NCBI GenBank assembly: GCA_019279435.1
Contig: JAAALK010000086.1
Coordinates: 17,901,913-17,965,912, forward strand
DNA: 64,000 bases
Origin: Zizania palustris
Lineage: Eukaryota > Streptophyta > Magnoliopsida > Poales > Poaceae
Direction: 5' to 3'
Made by a program: the position numbers and the translations under genes. Under the pieces are notes generated by a model, which was not told the origin of the DNA, did no database searches, and saw only the letters and a list, made by a program, of their open reading frames with translations. Below are positions 1 to 12,800 of the stretch, one piece after another (positions within the stretch are counted from its first letter, which is position 1; each line of letters starts with the position of its first letter).

Positions 1-1375
1 GTGCCATCTCCAGCCGCCGCTAGAAGTGTCCCCTTCTTGTTGAAGGTGAGTGACCAGATCAACGGGGTGTATTGAACGACATTGCTCTAGAACACCCCAT
101 CTAGAAAAGAATATAGCTTGATGGAGTGGTCGATGGAGTTGGAGGCCAGTGACGTGCTAGACCCAGGCGCCGCCCCACCTGCTGAACTTGAGGATCGACC
201 GTCGACAGCTGTAGTGGTGGTGACTGTAGCGACATCATGGATGAGGATGGCTAAGTACCAACGGATATGGTGACGACGTGCTGCCTGCCTTAGCCCCATG
301 CGACAAAGTAGAAGACTGGCTTGTGTGCCACCCACAGATTCATCGCGCGTCCTTTTCATTGCTAGACCAAGAGATTCCTCACCCACGAGGCTTTTGTGGT
401 GTTGAGTAGTGAGGGATTTGTCACCATCTTCGTCAGCGAGCGGAGGTCACGACTAGGGTGTTGAATCGGTTGCGTCGCCATTCGTGGAGTTGTAGAAGGA
501 GCGGACAACAGAGTCAAGGGCCCCGTTGTGGCTCTCGGGGAAGAAGGCGACCTCCTCGTTGGTCGTGAAGGTGACTACGTGAAAGGACTCCACCAGTGAC
601 TGCGCCTTTGTGGTCGGCGGCACCCTATCGGCCTCTCTAGTGGCCATCTCAGTGATAGCGATCGTCCTCATGTGGGGGCCTTCTTGATGAGGATGGGGTT
701 GAGCCCCTCCCGGTCCTTCCTCTCCTCTTGTGCTTCTGTGACGGTGCGGTGAGAAAACATGTCACACCATAGAGGCAACTCGACGGCGTGGAGTCCACTG
801 GAGTCAGGCCCATCTGTGCCTCAAGGTTTTTCAAGCGCAGCAACGACCTACTTCAAATCTACGATGGCATGCGCCAATTCTGCAGATGGGGTGGTCATCA
901 TCCTTGTGGTTGCTCTGATACCAAATTAGTAGGAACGGGAGTAGAAACTAAATAATTCATTCTGCTTGCTTTATTTCTTATAATTCTAATAACAATCTAA
1001 TCTGTTATCTTTGTCTCTATCTCTCTTATCTTAACTAATTCAATCTATATGTTTAATAGGACTATTGAAAGACACCCTTTCAAACATAAACTACCACCCA
1101 AATCATGTATATATAAAGGGGAAATATCCTGTGCAATTACTCATTTGGTGTAAGCATGGAATCAAACAATCTGGTGCATCCAATCTAGATCCAACGGTTA
1201 CATATGAAAGAGGTTAAAAGTAAAAAGTACTAGGTTTCAAGTGGATGCACCAGATCACTTGATTGGATACACCAAATCGCTTGATTGTACGATTGCACCG
1301 ATATAAGTGATTGCATAGGATATTTCCACATATATAAAACCCCATTGATCAACGAATAAATATTACATTTCAACA
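1..1375 (-). mobile_element. Decayed LTR retrotransposon: LTR, primer binding site and gag remnant
   Basis: On the minus strand a tRNA-Met-type primer binding site (TTTGGTATCAGAGC, 925 to 912) follows a probable LTR at about 928-1375. The LTR carries a TATA-like stretch (TTTATATATA). Downstream on the minus strand (910 to 1) lies a GC-rich gag-like region that opens with a short reading frame but is broken by several stop codons. It runs off the left edge. The LTR outer boundary (TGTTGAAATG, ending at 1375) is inferred. The class (Copia or Gypsy) cannot be decided. The LTR is interrupted by the Mutator-like MITE at 1118-1329. Confidence 0.5.
1118..1329. mobile_element. Mutator-like MITE (212 bp) inserted in the LTR promoter
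   Basis: Flanked by a perfect 9-bp direct repeat ATATATAAA (1109-1117 and 1330-1338), the size Mutator-like elements produce. The ends are inverted: GGGGAAATATCCTGTGC on the left against GTGGAAATATCCTATGC read inward from the right, and the similarity extends about 60 bp. The target is the TATA-like stretch of the older LTR, so this insertion post-dates the retrotransposon. Confidence 0.75.
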
Positions 1376-1876
1376 GATAGATCACGTACATGCCCAAATA
1401 ACTTAGAAGTTAGTTCGATGACACTCTGCATGTCCGGTCCAAGTTACGGACTTACAGGACTAAAAGTTCAGGACAATTCAAAGTAAATGTTCCAGTTGTA
1501 GATAGCACTGAAAAGAATCAGATGATAATTAAAAGAACAGATTCAGGCCCCATGGACACACAACCAAGGCCGAGGGCTGAGAATCAACTCTCAAATAATG
1601 TCATTTTAGTGAAGGGGATTAAGGCTGACAGCATCTCCCTTTGGAACAAAACGTGTTTTACTTACCCTGTTACAATGTATCGTGTGAGGATTAATCCTCT
1701 TGGGTTCCTGAATTATTTTGTGAAATATAACCAGAAACAAGACGCCTCACGATCGTACAAATTGATGGTCTAAACTCTATACGGAACAAAAGTTAATGGG
1801 AAGTCGGGACTTGGGACTAATGAACTAGCCCCCGCTCCCCCCAAAAGAATCAATGTATCTGGCGTGCATCTGGTGC
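1376..1876. other. 3' flank of the isocitrate dehydrogenase gene
   Basis: This stretch lies just downstream of the minus-strand IDH stop codon and should contain its 3' UTR. I see no coding exon or repeat boundary. An 83-codon plus-strand frame at 1522-1773 has no recognisable protein features. Confidence 0.4.
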
Positions 1877-4800
1877 CTAATCCAGATTGGCAATTACTGC
1901 ATCAGTAACTTCTTGGGTGGTGCTGGTGCCGCCCAGGTCCTTTGTTCTGTACTTGCCTTCTGCAATAACACGCTTCACCGCCGTTTCCAGCCGATCGGCA
2001 AATGAGGGGAACTGCAGATGCCTCAACATCATGGCCGATGATAGAAGCAGGGCAACAGGGTTTGCTTTCTTCTGCTCTAAAATATTCTCGTTTCCGACAT
2101 TTCCTGCAGAAGCACCTTGCTCAAAGACGGCATGGTCTTGACCCACATTACCTACAACAGGATGGGAGAATACGAAGGATTAGAAAATCATGTCAAACTT
2201 ATTCTGGTTTACAAAAATGAACCGATGGGTGGCCCAAACTTGTAAAATGGGTGACACCTGATGCCAACAAGCAAATTATGTAATTGTTCCAAGAGAACTG
2301 ATGAAAGCTACATTCATGAATGGACTACAAACATCTAGACAACTGCATTGGGCAAATTATGTAATTGTTCCAAGAGAACTGATGAAAGCTACCTCCAGGC
2401 ATGACACCTGTCCCTCCAGCAATACCTGCAGCCGTGTTAGCAACCAAGTTGCCATAAAGGTTAGGTGTAACCTACCAAAATTATCAAAGGAAAACAAGTT
2501 AGAAATACTGCAGGTATTACAAAGGGATACTTAACAAAGAATCAATTGGCAAAATCCAGGATTCAGGAAAGTATCATGTGGATGGAATGAGAAAACAAAT
2601 GAAATAAATTGAATGTGAAGAGTTGTTATGGACATTATTCAGTAGCCGAAGGCCCAGGAGCCAGGGGGCTTATGTCAAAAGTTGTTGTTAGAGACAAGAT
2701 GTTAGTTAGTTAAATAAAGTTATCTCTTAGCTAATTAAGAAGAGTCTTAACAGATTAAAACAGGTGTCCTTAGTCTATTTATTGTATTAGGAGTTTTTAG
2801 AATACAAATTAGATAGGGTCCTTAGTGTATTGTATTACAAGTCTTTAGAATAGAGATTAGATAGAGTCCTTATCGTATTGTATTAAGAGTCATTAGATTT
2901 CAGATTAAAAGTTATATCTAAGAGAGTAATAAATTTGTCTATTCTTCAATCTTCTGCTCAAGTCGGCTAGGACAAAGCTTTCTACTGTGTCTATCTATCA
3001 AGGCAAGAGAGGAACAACCTTGAAACATGGCTACCCAACTATTGGCTGTCAAGGCATAACAGAAGTTAACAGATGATCTCAGCAAACATGCTTTACAGTT
3101 AAGCTTAGTAGTACTGTCTATAGCTACATGCTTGCAACACTTAACATTAGCTGGTTAGAAATGCTATAAATTCTTAAAACAGTGTACTCCCATTCCTTCA
3201 AAACAACTAAACTATATATATTTTCACATTGCTGAGGAATGTTTCCACCTTCCTTTTCTCCTCCCATAAAGATGGTGCTAAACCAAAGCATTCCTATTTT
3301 TTCTGGTGTTGTGCAGGACATTTGAATTTCTCAGTTTGTTTTTCAAATTTTAAACAAATAGGTAAAATTTGTAGATAGGAAACAGGGAAAAATAAACAAT
3401 AGGATGATACACAACTCTCATTTCGCAATACAAATGACTGAAGGAATTTTAACCTGGAGGCAAGATATAGCAAACATGCCTCATTAGAACCATTACTATC
3501 TCGGACCACAAGGAAAATTTTAATGTCACAAACTAGTTGCAAAATTTTTTACAAGCATGCTTCTCAAGTACAAGAAATTATCTTCTAGCAATGCTAAATC
3601 GCAGTCTCTACAATAAATTCTCATAAGCTTCCTAGTTCAGAAACATACTTTCTGAGGAAGTATTACATTTGTTCTTCAAACATAAAACAAACAGAACAAT
3701 AAAAACAGATGTTTGACTTGCATCACAAACACCAAAGCACATGCTATGAAACTCAGTGAAGTACTGCACAGACAGTTATGTGGCAAGCAGTGATATGAAG
3801 TGAAGAAGAAAAGAATGTAGATGCATAATTGCGTACCATAACATCAAACTGCTCAGGCTTTGCAACAAGTTGCATACAGCAGTTGTCAACAATGATCTCA
3901 TTATACTGAATACCAGGATATTTTGAGGCAATCTCACGGCAAGACTCCAAGAATAAACCATCAGCAAGCTTCATGATGTTTGCTTTATGCACTGCTGTTA
4001 CTTTCTTTCGGTTGTTAAGGTAAGCATACTCAAAAGCATATTTGGCAATCCTCTCAGAGCAAAACTTCGTTATCACCTAACAAAGACAGTCAGTGAGAGT
4101 AAGATGGAAAATAAGCACAGATAACTAACTGAGAAAAAAGCACAAGTGCATTTCATTTCATTGACAATCATGTGGCGCTATGACATATAAGACAAAACTG
4201 TTGTCTGTTAAAAGGTTCAAGTTAAAGAAAAGAGATAGCACATATCTGACAAACCCATGCACCCAGATCAATAAATCCCATCCATTAGTTTACCTATTTT
4301 CTATAACCCATTACTCAAATCCAAAATCCATGAAAGTGACCTTATGAAACGTCACATAAGTCTGGTCAAATAATCAAATTCTTACATTATTCAAAATGAC
4401 AGTGTATGACAGTGTTTGATACAGAATACACAAATCAGTAACTAAACTAGCACGTTACACTGCTGAGTCAACATGCACATAATGTTCCAATTTTCAAGGA
4501 AATAAAATGTGTACTCAAATTCATACTTTGTATTACCCAAACCTTAACCAGGCAGACAGTCAAACAACAAACCATGAATTCAATCAAACCAGTCTGTATT
4601 GATAAAAGCCCTGCTGATAATCCACATCTAAAGATTGGACAATCAGGACAACCAAAGCAGATGCCAAATGTCAGGTACAAATATATGTCGAAGAGTTAAC
4701 ACACATCATCCTTAATATTGGTGATTCTATGTGCCTCCTTAACCAGAAATTGCAGATATAACTCAACTTCGGCCTTATCTGTATAACACAATCGAGCTAA

Positions 4801-5590
4801 TAATCTAGTGAAATACTGAAATCCCATAAATAATAAATAATATGGTTAAAGTGTGCCAGTTTTGCAATAGGATAGTTTCTCTGCACACCATAATCTGCAA
4901 ATCTACCAACCGTGTGGTCTACACCAGAAATTTCGTCAAAACATTGCAGCATAGCATCACAAAGGCTCACATCAAAGGTCAATCAATGCATGGTGGCGAT
5001 CCTCCAACCAACACAGAGCAACGCGCGAACACGATTGGTCATACCTTTAGGCTCTCGACAACGCCGGGCACGACCTCGTGCTCGAGCCCCGAGTACTCGC
5101 CCTCGGTGTTCTCCCTGATGACGACGATGTCGACGTCCTGGTGCCTGGTGGGCAATCCGGGGAAGTTGGAGCAGTTGACGAGCGAGGCGTAGAGGTCGAG
5201 CTCCTTGCGGAGCTGCATGTTGAGGGAGGAGACGCCACCTCCTACGGGGGTGGAGAGGCCCCCCTTGAGGCAGACCTTGTTGCGGCGGATGGACTCGATG
5301 ACGGCCGGCGGCACGGTGGGCATGTCGCCGCGGACCTCGTAGGTCTCAAAGTAGACCGGCGCGTGCATCACCTCCATCACCTGCTGCACGGCACCGGTCA
5401 CTAGTGGCCCAATTCCGTCGCCCGGTATGAGCGTGACGGCACGCGGATTGCCGTCCCCGGGCCGGGGCATGTAGGTCACCGTGCGGCGCGCGCCGCCGTG
5501 GCCAGGGAGGGGAGCCGAGGTGGCCGGGGCCGGGGCCAGCGCCGGGGAGGATACGAGGCGGCGGAGGAGAGGGGCGGATCGCCGCGCCAT
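1877..5590 (-). CDS. IDH1: Isocitrate dehydrogenase [NAD] regulatory subunit, mitochondrial
   Basis: Predicted non-catalytic subunit of the mitochondrial NAD-dependent isocitrate dehydrogenase of the TCA cycle. Exons on the minus strand are 5590-5045, 4076-3837, 2471-2393 and 2151-1877. All junctions are GT-AG, phases close, and the model is 379 aa, the usual family length. Residues 1 to about 35 are rich in Ala, Arg, Pro and Ser and look like a mitochondrial presequence. LIPGDGIG lies at 54-61, followed by SSLNMQLRKELDLYASLVNC, the regulatory-subunit version of this segment. IRENTEGEYSGLEH, HKANIMKLADGLF and the TPNLYGN/GGTGVMPGGN segments follow in order. Exon 4 ends KDLGGTSTTQEVTDAVIANLD. 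Intron 2 (2472-3836) contains a solo LTR. Intron 3 carries a 41-bp duplication that touches the exon 3 donor. IDH1 is used here in the plant sense; the exact paralogue number is not determined. Confidence 0.95.
2271..2392. repeat. 41-bp direct duplication ending at a splice donor
   Basis: Positions 2271-2311 and 2352-2392 are identical over 41 bp. On the coding (minus) strand both copies start GTAGCTTTCATCAG. The second copy begins exactly at the exon 3 donor site, so a second potential GT donor sits 81 bp further into the intron. Confidence 0.85.
2683..3061. mobile_element. Probable solo LTR in intron 2 of the IDH gene
   Basis: Starts TGTTGTTAGAGACA and ends GGCATAACA, with flanking 5-mers AAAGT (2678-2682) and GAAGT (3062-3066) that match at 4 of 5 positions. 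It contains three degenerate units of about 55 bp (2768-2910) that begin TCCTTAG or TCCTTAT. No internal region or second LTR is present, so it is most likely a solo LTR left by recombination. Confidence 0.5.
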
Positions 5591-5805
5591 AGGAACTCTG
5601 GGGAGGAGGGGTGGGCGCGAATTGCGATCGGGGAGGGGGAGGCGGAGGCGGGCAGCCGGGAAGGGAGGAGGGAGGACCGGAGACTTGGAGAGGGAGGAGA
5701 AAGGAAAGGCGGAGATGTATACCTAAGTTGAGTTTTGCGGTCTAGTCCGTGGGCTGTTCTGTATTTGGAAATGGCATCTTGAAGTTAACTTTTCACAAGA
5801 ACATC
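5591..5805 (-). promoter_or_regulatory. 5' UTR and proximal promoter of the IDH gene
   Basis: GC-rich, purine-skewed leader upstream of the IDH start codon, changing to AT-rich DNA near 5720. No convincing TATA box is visible. Confidence 0.35.
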
Positions 5806-8497
5806 TAGGGATGGATATGGATGTCAGAATATCCGAATTATCCGTATTTGTATTCGAATTACTATAAATATGGATATCCGTATTCGTATCCGAATTAAAT
5901 ATGGATGACATTCGGAAATATCCGAATTCGTTTTACAAATGTGGATATGGAAACGAATATCCGAATTCTGCTGAATGTGGATATGGAAATGGATACATCC
6001 GTATTCGTTTTAGGATTTCACACAGATTAAACTTAGACTCAAGATAATATATTATGACTATATTACTGGTTTATTTATTATTTATATAATTATGGAATAC
6101 TTAAGTTAGTGAATATTAATAAGTTATGGTTTAAAATAAATTGATGGTTAAATATTTGTTTGAACTTTAATTTTTTTTATAATCAAAATACAACATATCT
6201 CATTTCATGTAATTTTTTTTGTATTTTGTTAGATACATTTGCTATTTTTAACTCATTAATTGTGTTTCTAGGATTTAAATTGAAATATGTGAAATTTGAA
6301 ATGCAAGTACCTAAAATAATGCACTAAAATTTATAGAAAAATCACATTCACTATTTTGTGTCCATTTTTAGTTCTTATCCATGAAATTTAAAGAAATATT
6401 AAAAAATTATGTTACGACACTTCATTAGTAATGTGGAGCTTAAGAGTTTTTTAATTATAAAAAAATCAAATAAAGTCTAAAAAATACGAGACTTATCACA
6501 GTGTTACAATATTATACATAGATACCATAATAAAATTTTGAAAATGTTTCGAGAAATTTATTATATAGAATGTTAAGAAATCTAAGATTCTCTTAAGAGG
6601 AAATAGAGTTTTGAGAAGGAATATATTATGGTTTAAAGTAAATTTATGGTTCAATATTTGTTTGAACTTGAATTTTTTTATATAATCAAAATACAACATA
6701 TCTAATACCATATAATTTGTTTGTATTTTTCCAGATCCATTTGCTATTTTTAACTCATTAATTGTGTTTCTAGTATTTGAATTGGAATATGTGAAATTTG
6801 AACTACAAGTACCTAAAATAATGCACTAAAATTTATCGAAAAATCACATTCACTATTTTGTGTCCATTTTTAGTTCTTATCCACTAAATTTAAAGAAATG
6901 TTAAAAAAATTATGTTACGATACTTCATCGGTAATATGGAGCTTAAGGGTTTTTTAATTATAAAAAAATCAAATAAAGTCTGAAAAATACGAGACTTATC
7001 ACAGTTTTATAATATTATACGTAGATACCATGATAAATTTTTGAAAATGTTTCGAGAAATTTATCATATAGAATGTTAAGAAATCTGAGATTCTCTTAAG
7101 AGGAAATATAGTTTTGAGAAGGAATATGTTATGGTTTAAAGTAAATTTATGGTTAAATATTTTTTTGAACTTGAATTTTTTTATATAATCAAAATACAAC
7201 ATATCTCATACCATATAATTGTTTTGTATTTTTCCAGATCCATTTGCTGTTTTTAACTCATTAATTGCGTTTCTAGTATTTAAATTCGAATATGTGAAAT
7301 TTGAACTACAAGTACCTAAACTAATGCACTAAAATTTATCAAAAATCACATTCACTATTTTATGTCCATTTTTAGTTCTTATCCACTAAATTTAAAGAAA
7401 TGTTAAAAAAATTATGTTACGACACTTCATCGGTAATGTAGAGCTTAAGGGTTTTTTAATTATAAAAAAATCAAATAAAGTCTGAAAAATACGAGACTTA
7501 TCACAGTGTTATAATATTATACGTAGATACCATGATAAAATTTTGAAAATGTTTCGAGAAATTTATCATATAGAATGTTAAGAAATATGAGATTCTCTTA
7601 AGAGGAAATATAGTTTTGAGAAGGAATAGGTTATGATTTAAAGTAAATTTATGGTTAAATATTTGTTTGAACTTGAATTTTTTTATATAATCAAAATACA
7701 AAATATCTCATTCCATATAATTTTTTTGTATTTTTCTAGACCCATTTTCCATTTTTAATTCATTAATTGTGTTTCTAGGATTTAAATTGGAATATGTGAA
7801 ATTTGACCTGCAAGTACTTATGATAATGCACTAAAATTTATAGAAAAATCATATTCACTATTTTGTCTCCATTTTTAGTTATTATCCACTAAATTTAAAT
7901 AAATGTTAAAAAAACCATGTTACGACACTTCATTGGTAATGTGGAGCTTAAGAGCTTTTTAATTATAAAAAATCAAATAAAGTCTGAAAAATATAAGACT
8001 TGTCATAGTACTATAATATTATACGTAGATACCATGATAAATTTTTTAAAATGTTTTGAGAAATTTTTAAAAATGTTTAATTTTTTAAAACAATAAAATT
8101 TAGCCAATTATTTCCAAATTGCCGCCTGTTTTTTGACATGTATGATGAATTTCAGTTCAAGACTTTATATAGTTCTTGTTGGTTGTTCTGTATGATGAAT
8201 TTTAGTTAGTGTTGTTTAAAAACTTAGTTTGTGCATGATTTATTGTGTATCATTGTTTCTTATTAATTATAATTCTAATTTGGTATATTGGACCCTTTGG
8301 ATTTTTGAAAAATTTGTGAAACAACGAACATTTGGAGTTAAACCGAGTAAACATCCGAATACATATTCGTATTCGAAACATCCGTTTTGTATTCGTATTC
8401 GAGAACATCCGAATCCGTATTCGTATTCGAATTAAAATGTGGTAAACAGTGCTATTCGGATTCGTTTCCATCCGTATCCGATCCGAATCCATCCCTA
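5806..8497. mobile_element. Non-autonomous hAT element (2.7 kb) built of tandem repeats
   Basis: The ends TAGGGATGGATATGGAT and ATCCGAATCCATCCCTA are inverted. A perfect 8-bp target duplication AGAACATC (5798-5805 and 8498-8505) flanks them, which is diagnostic of the hAT superfamily. About 150 bp inside each end are clusters of short motifs such as ATCCGAAT and CGTATTCG in both orientations, resembling subterminal transposase-binding repeats. The core is an AT-rich 502-bp tandem array (separate entry). No transposase reading frame is present. Confidence 0.85.
6124..8060. repeat. About 3.8 tandem copies of a 502-bp AT-rich unit
   Basis: Unit starts fall at about 6124, 6626, 7129 and 7631, giving spacings of 502, 503 and 502 bp. 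The fourth copy is cut short near 8060. Copies 2 to 4 look closer to each other than to copy 1. Each unit contains the same run (TTATGGTTTAAAGTAAATTT, then ATAATCAAAATACAACATAT). Open frames of about 70 codons recur on the minus strand in register with the repeat. Confidence 0.9.
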
Positions 8498-8601
8498 AGA
8501 ACATCGATGTCTCCCTTGGTCCGCAAAAAGGGGGATTTTATGGTTGTTCCGTGTATTTTGTAAGACATAAATTGGTATGAGTTTCTTCCATTTGTCTATT
8601 A

Positions 8602-8961
8602 GGCTTTTCATAGTGGCGAGTTTTATAAAACTATTTCCTAGAAGACCACATCAACTTTGCAACTGAATGAAATATCTTATCTCAGTGGAGAGTTTCATTT
8701 CACTATTTCCTAGGCTAACCAGTGTAATTAAATACAACTAGTTCTCATGAAATACACTCTCTCTGATGAAATGATTTGGCTCATAATGGGGGTTTCATCT
8801 CGTTTCATCCGTCTTGGAAACGGATTAACACCATGTCATGGTGATGACACTACTTCTTTCTTTTCCCTCATTAATTGAATGACATGTTAGCAAAAAAAAT
8901 CTAATGTGGCATGGTAATTAATACAATGAAATTTCACATGAAACTTCCATTGTGAATAGCC
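8602..8961. mobile_element. Tourist-like (PIF/Harbinger) MITE, 360 bp
   Basis: TTA target duplications (8599-8601 and 8962-8964) flank inverted ends: GGCTTTTCATAGTGGCGAG on the left against GGCTATTCACAATGGAAG read inward from the right. Confidence 0.8.
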
Positions 8962-8964
8962 TTA

Positions 8965-9869
8965 GTCTATACATTTCAGGTCCAAATTGCATAATATAAG
9001 TCTACAATTAAGTATCCATTTGGCTGGGCTACTTTTCTAGAGGTATAATGTCCGCTTAAGTTTTAAGATTGTTTGGTTAAAAATAACCGTGGTAGGTGGA
9101 TATGCTAGATGTGTTTATCTAAGAAAATTTACTAGACGTACACGACCACATCAACCAGCATTGTTAATCGCGTTAAGATACATTCAACCTAGGAAGTGAC
9201 TATACCAACTCATCTAGATTTAACTGGAAAACTGAATGCTCAAAATACCCTAGTCATATCTCATACAACTTCGCCGTCCAACTAAACAAATCCTAAAAGA
9301 ACAATCAAAGGGCATGTTTAGGAATAATTTGGTGGCTATAACAACGATATAAAATCTAAAAAATAAACTAATATATAAAACATGGAGAACAACTTCATTT
9401 TTATCGGTTAGATACTAACCATCACAATCTTAAGCTCCCTAAAGCCAAATACCAAACAAGGGTGTCACCATATCCGCTGAGCTTTGATTCAGCAATTAGA
9501 GGGTAAATAAACAATTGCTTCTTTGGAATATTTTTTGTTCGGTGAATGTAACGACCAACACCATTGCCGTCGAATGCGAGCATCAGAGGGTGGCGTCAAA
9601 GTTGCGCTTTTGTCTGATAAGTGAGAACAGACAGAACAGGGAGGCTATTGAATGAAATCAACTGTGCTGCATGCCAGAAAATACAGGGAGTGCGCTTCGG
9701 CCATCGAGATTACAGTTCCGGAATAACAGCGCGCCTCGTCTTTTAGGTTTACACAACTGTTTTCACAATTTCTACCTTGGTTTCTACCATGGAATTTGTT
9801 TGCAATGAAGAACAAGCGTACATGATGATAGTCACAGGCTTGATAGCAGCTTCGTCAGCTCGAGACAGT
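8965..9869. other. Intergenic, no gene seen
   Basis: AT-rich DNA with no long frame. The part near 9640-9869 is likely the 3' UTR of the minus-strand Abraxas-like gene. I found no repeat boundaries I could support. Confidence 0.4.
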
Positions 9870-12800
9870 CAAGGATCCCAGCTCTGAACTGCTCTTACAG
9901 CCAATGCACACTAGCAAAGAAGGCAAATAGTGGTCAGCGTGTAGTGATAGGTATCTATCCGGAAACACCTTTGGTAATGTTGCACAGCAGCAAAATTCAA
10001 ATGGAACCTTGCGATCAATATTGTGTTGGAGAGGATACAGGATGACATATAAGGTCTATTATGGGGGCAGGTGGGCAGCAACTAGCTTCAGTTACACCAG
10101 CTCACAGAAAAAAAATAAAATGCAAACTAAAAAAAACTATAATTCCTAGAGTGTGGCAGCCAGCATGGGCCATACCCCAACTCAACCCCCATTTTATTAG
10201 TAGTACTCCATGTCCGGTACATAATTAGGTGCATTTTCTTGTTAATGCTTTCATATGCTTGATTCAGTCTATTTTAGAGATAATGTGTACTGGTTGCATA
10301 TTGAACTATACTATACCTAGCCACTGCAATAAAAGTATATAATGTACGAATGTTATGAAGAAAGATGATATGTAGTAATGTCAAGTTGTACTTCAGTATA
10401 GAAGCCTTTGTTTTAGAATTGGTATATGTAGATATTGCTTAGTCGTGTTTTGTAAAAACTCTTTGCTGTCTATAAATTCTACAACATTGCAGTGGTATTT
10501 TGGGTCCCTTGAGATTTTATTCAAGCCCCTTACTGCATATATGCCATAACAGTAAAAAATACTCATTTACTGGTAGCAAGTACAGCAGAGGCAATTCCCT
10601 TTTGATGGATTTTAAACAGTCAGATGCATACAGATGATCATACTTTATTAAGTGATTGATTCTATATTATAATTACACTAACCATGAAGTAATAGGTATC
10701 TGTAAGGAAGAATGCAAAGAAATGGGCAGCCAAGATAGCATTGCGATTTCAAATGAACAAGTGGAACATTGTTACCTTAATCATATCAGAAGATGTAACA
10801 GAGTAAATCAAAATATACCTTGCTGATAACACTCACTGTCCTTATTTTAATCCGGCAATTTTTTTCCTTAGCAAAGAATTATGTTTTTCCTACAAAACAA
10901 CATCAGAACAACACAGATCAGAAAACAACATTAAAACAATGAGCTAGTTGCTACTAACAATAGCATATCTAAAGGCAGTTCTAGGAAAATGTGTAGCCAA
11001 GCATGAAATGTGATAGCAAGAAAAAAAAGACAATAATAACATAAGACACACACTGTTAAATTTGAATTACAATGTTAAGTAGCTCAGTCACATGCACATA
11101 CAGAGACAACTGATGAAACCATATCTAATACACAGCATCTTTCTTTCAAACTAGGACCAAAGCAAAGACCAGAGAGCATGGATTGTACATGTAGCTACTC
11201 AGACTTGGTTCTGGACTTAACTAAATTCTCTTCCATCTCCCAGATAACCATGGTAATCCAGAGAAAGAGCTCACCACCTTGTTTGACTTATGACAACTCA
11301 AATCGTCACACTTGTAGTCATAACAGAATAGCGTGGAATACTGTTACACCAGAAATGAGTGTTCTAAAAAGGATGTTTGGTGAATGCCATATTAACTTTA
11401 ACTATTTAAACCTCACTTAGCCACTTGGATCTTGCACAGCTGGTCTCAGGCCCTGCTCCACCTTTCTGTATATCACTTCATCTCAGTCTGGAGATCCTAG
11501 TCCATCCTGGTTAAATCTTATTTTGCAAAATTTATTGAAGTGGGCGCTGGGCAATGCCATATTGCAGAGAAGTGCCATAAATTCCTCAATGAAATAAGCA
11601 TGCATTCAGTACCAAACCATGAGGGCGTGGGCATGCATATATGCAATGCCATCACACATAGGCCCTGTTTGGATGGACTAAAACTAATTGTTAGCTAGAG
11701 CTAATTTTTAGCTAGCTAATAATTAGTTGACTAAAAATTAGCTAATACTTGTTTGGATATTTTGGACTAATAACTGGAAAAAGATAATTTTGCCCTTGTT
11801 ACAGTGTTCTGCTACAATTTTAGAGCCTGCTATATTACTTGCTGAAAACTGTGTGCTGAAAGCCGGCCTAGAGCAACGTAACACATGCATGACAAGCCGC
11901 CATAACTATAAGTATATATAATTATATTGTATAATTAAACTGTCTCGTGAAAATGAAATGAAATGCATGCATATAATCTTTCAGTTCTGTCACGGGCAGG
12001 AAGAAGCCGGCAGGGGCGGATAGACCCAGAAGTGGGCCTGGCCTGCCCATGAACAGTACCACTGGTACTGTGGCAGCAGGGGATCATGCCAAAGAAGGAA
12101 ACATGCTCTAGAAATCAGGGGATCCGGCTAGAGAAGGAAACAGGCCCAAGGAGATCAAATAAGTATCAATTAGATATAGATTTGATTAGCTCTTAAATTA
12201 GCAAGTCAATATTTAGTTTGGCTCTTAAGTTAGCAAGTCATGATTTAGTTTGTTATTTCCATTATTAGAGGGGCTGGATCTGTGTCTATATAAACAGGGC
12301 CCCAATAGGTGTTTAGACGTCGAGTATTCAGTTTAGGCTTAGCCTCCTTGTATCCCCTGCCTCCTCGTCGCGTCGCCACAACAGCACTACCGTGACGACG
12401 AGGTCCAAGGCCTCAACCAACTACCTCGTTTTCCTATCAATCCTATCAACTAAGAAGTTTAGTTCCTTCTAATTCCATGAAAACCCCGACCGGTACAGTT
12501 CAGTTCACCTAGAACAAGAAAACGAGTACACCATAGTTGTTACGGCGACGCGGCGATGCATGGCGACCTAGCACCTTCACAACTTTATAGCGCTTATGGC
12601 ACGCGGCGTGGCGTCGCTATAGACACATCGGCGTGGCGACCTATATAGAAAAATGGCTTATATAATTTAAGGATTTTAAAAAATATATTAATATATAAGT
12701 ACTAAATTACAAATAAGAATAGTAATATAGTATTATAAAAATAGCAATTTAATATCAAGTTGCAATAATGTTAATTTATATACCGTATAAATTAAAATTG

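Noticed and set aside
1522..1773. 83-codon plus-strand frame.
   Set aside because: Lies in the likely 3' UTR of the opposite-strand IDH gene and resembles nothing known.
6496..7701. Three similar reading frames of about 70 codons on the minus strand, spaced 502 bp apart.
   Set aside because: They are in register with the AT-rich tandem repeat, have Phe/Lys/Asn-rich composition and no domain. They are a by-product of the repeat.
5806..8497. CRISPR-like regular spacing.
   Set aside because: Units are 502 bp, contiguous and without spacers, in a plant genome with hAT ends around them.
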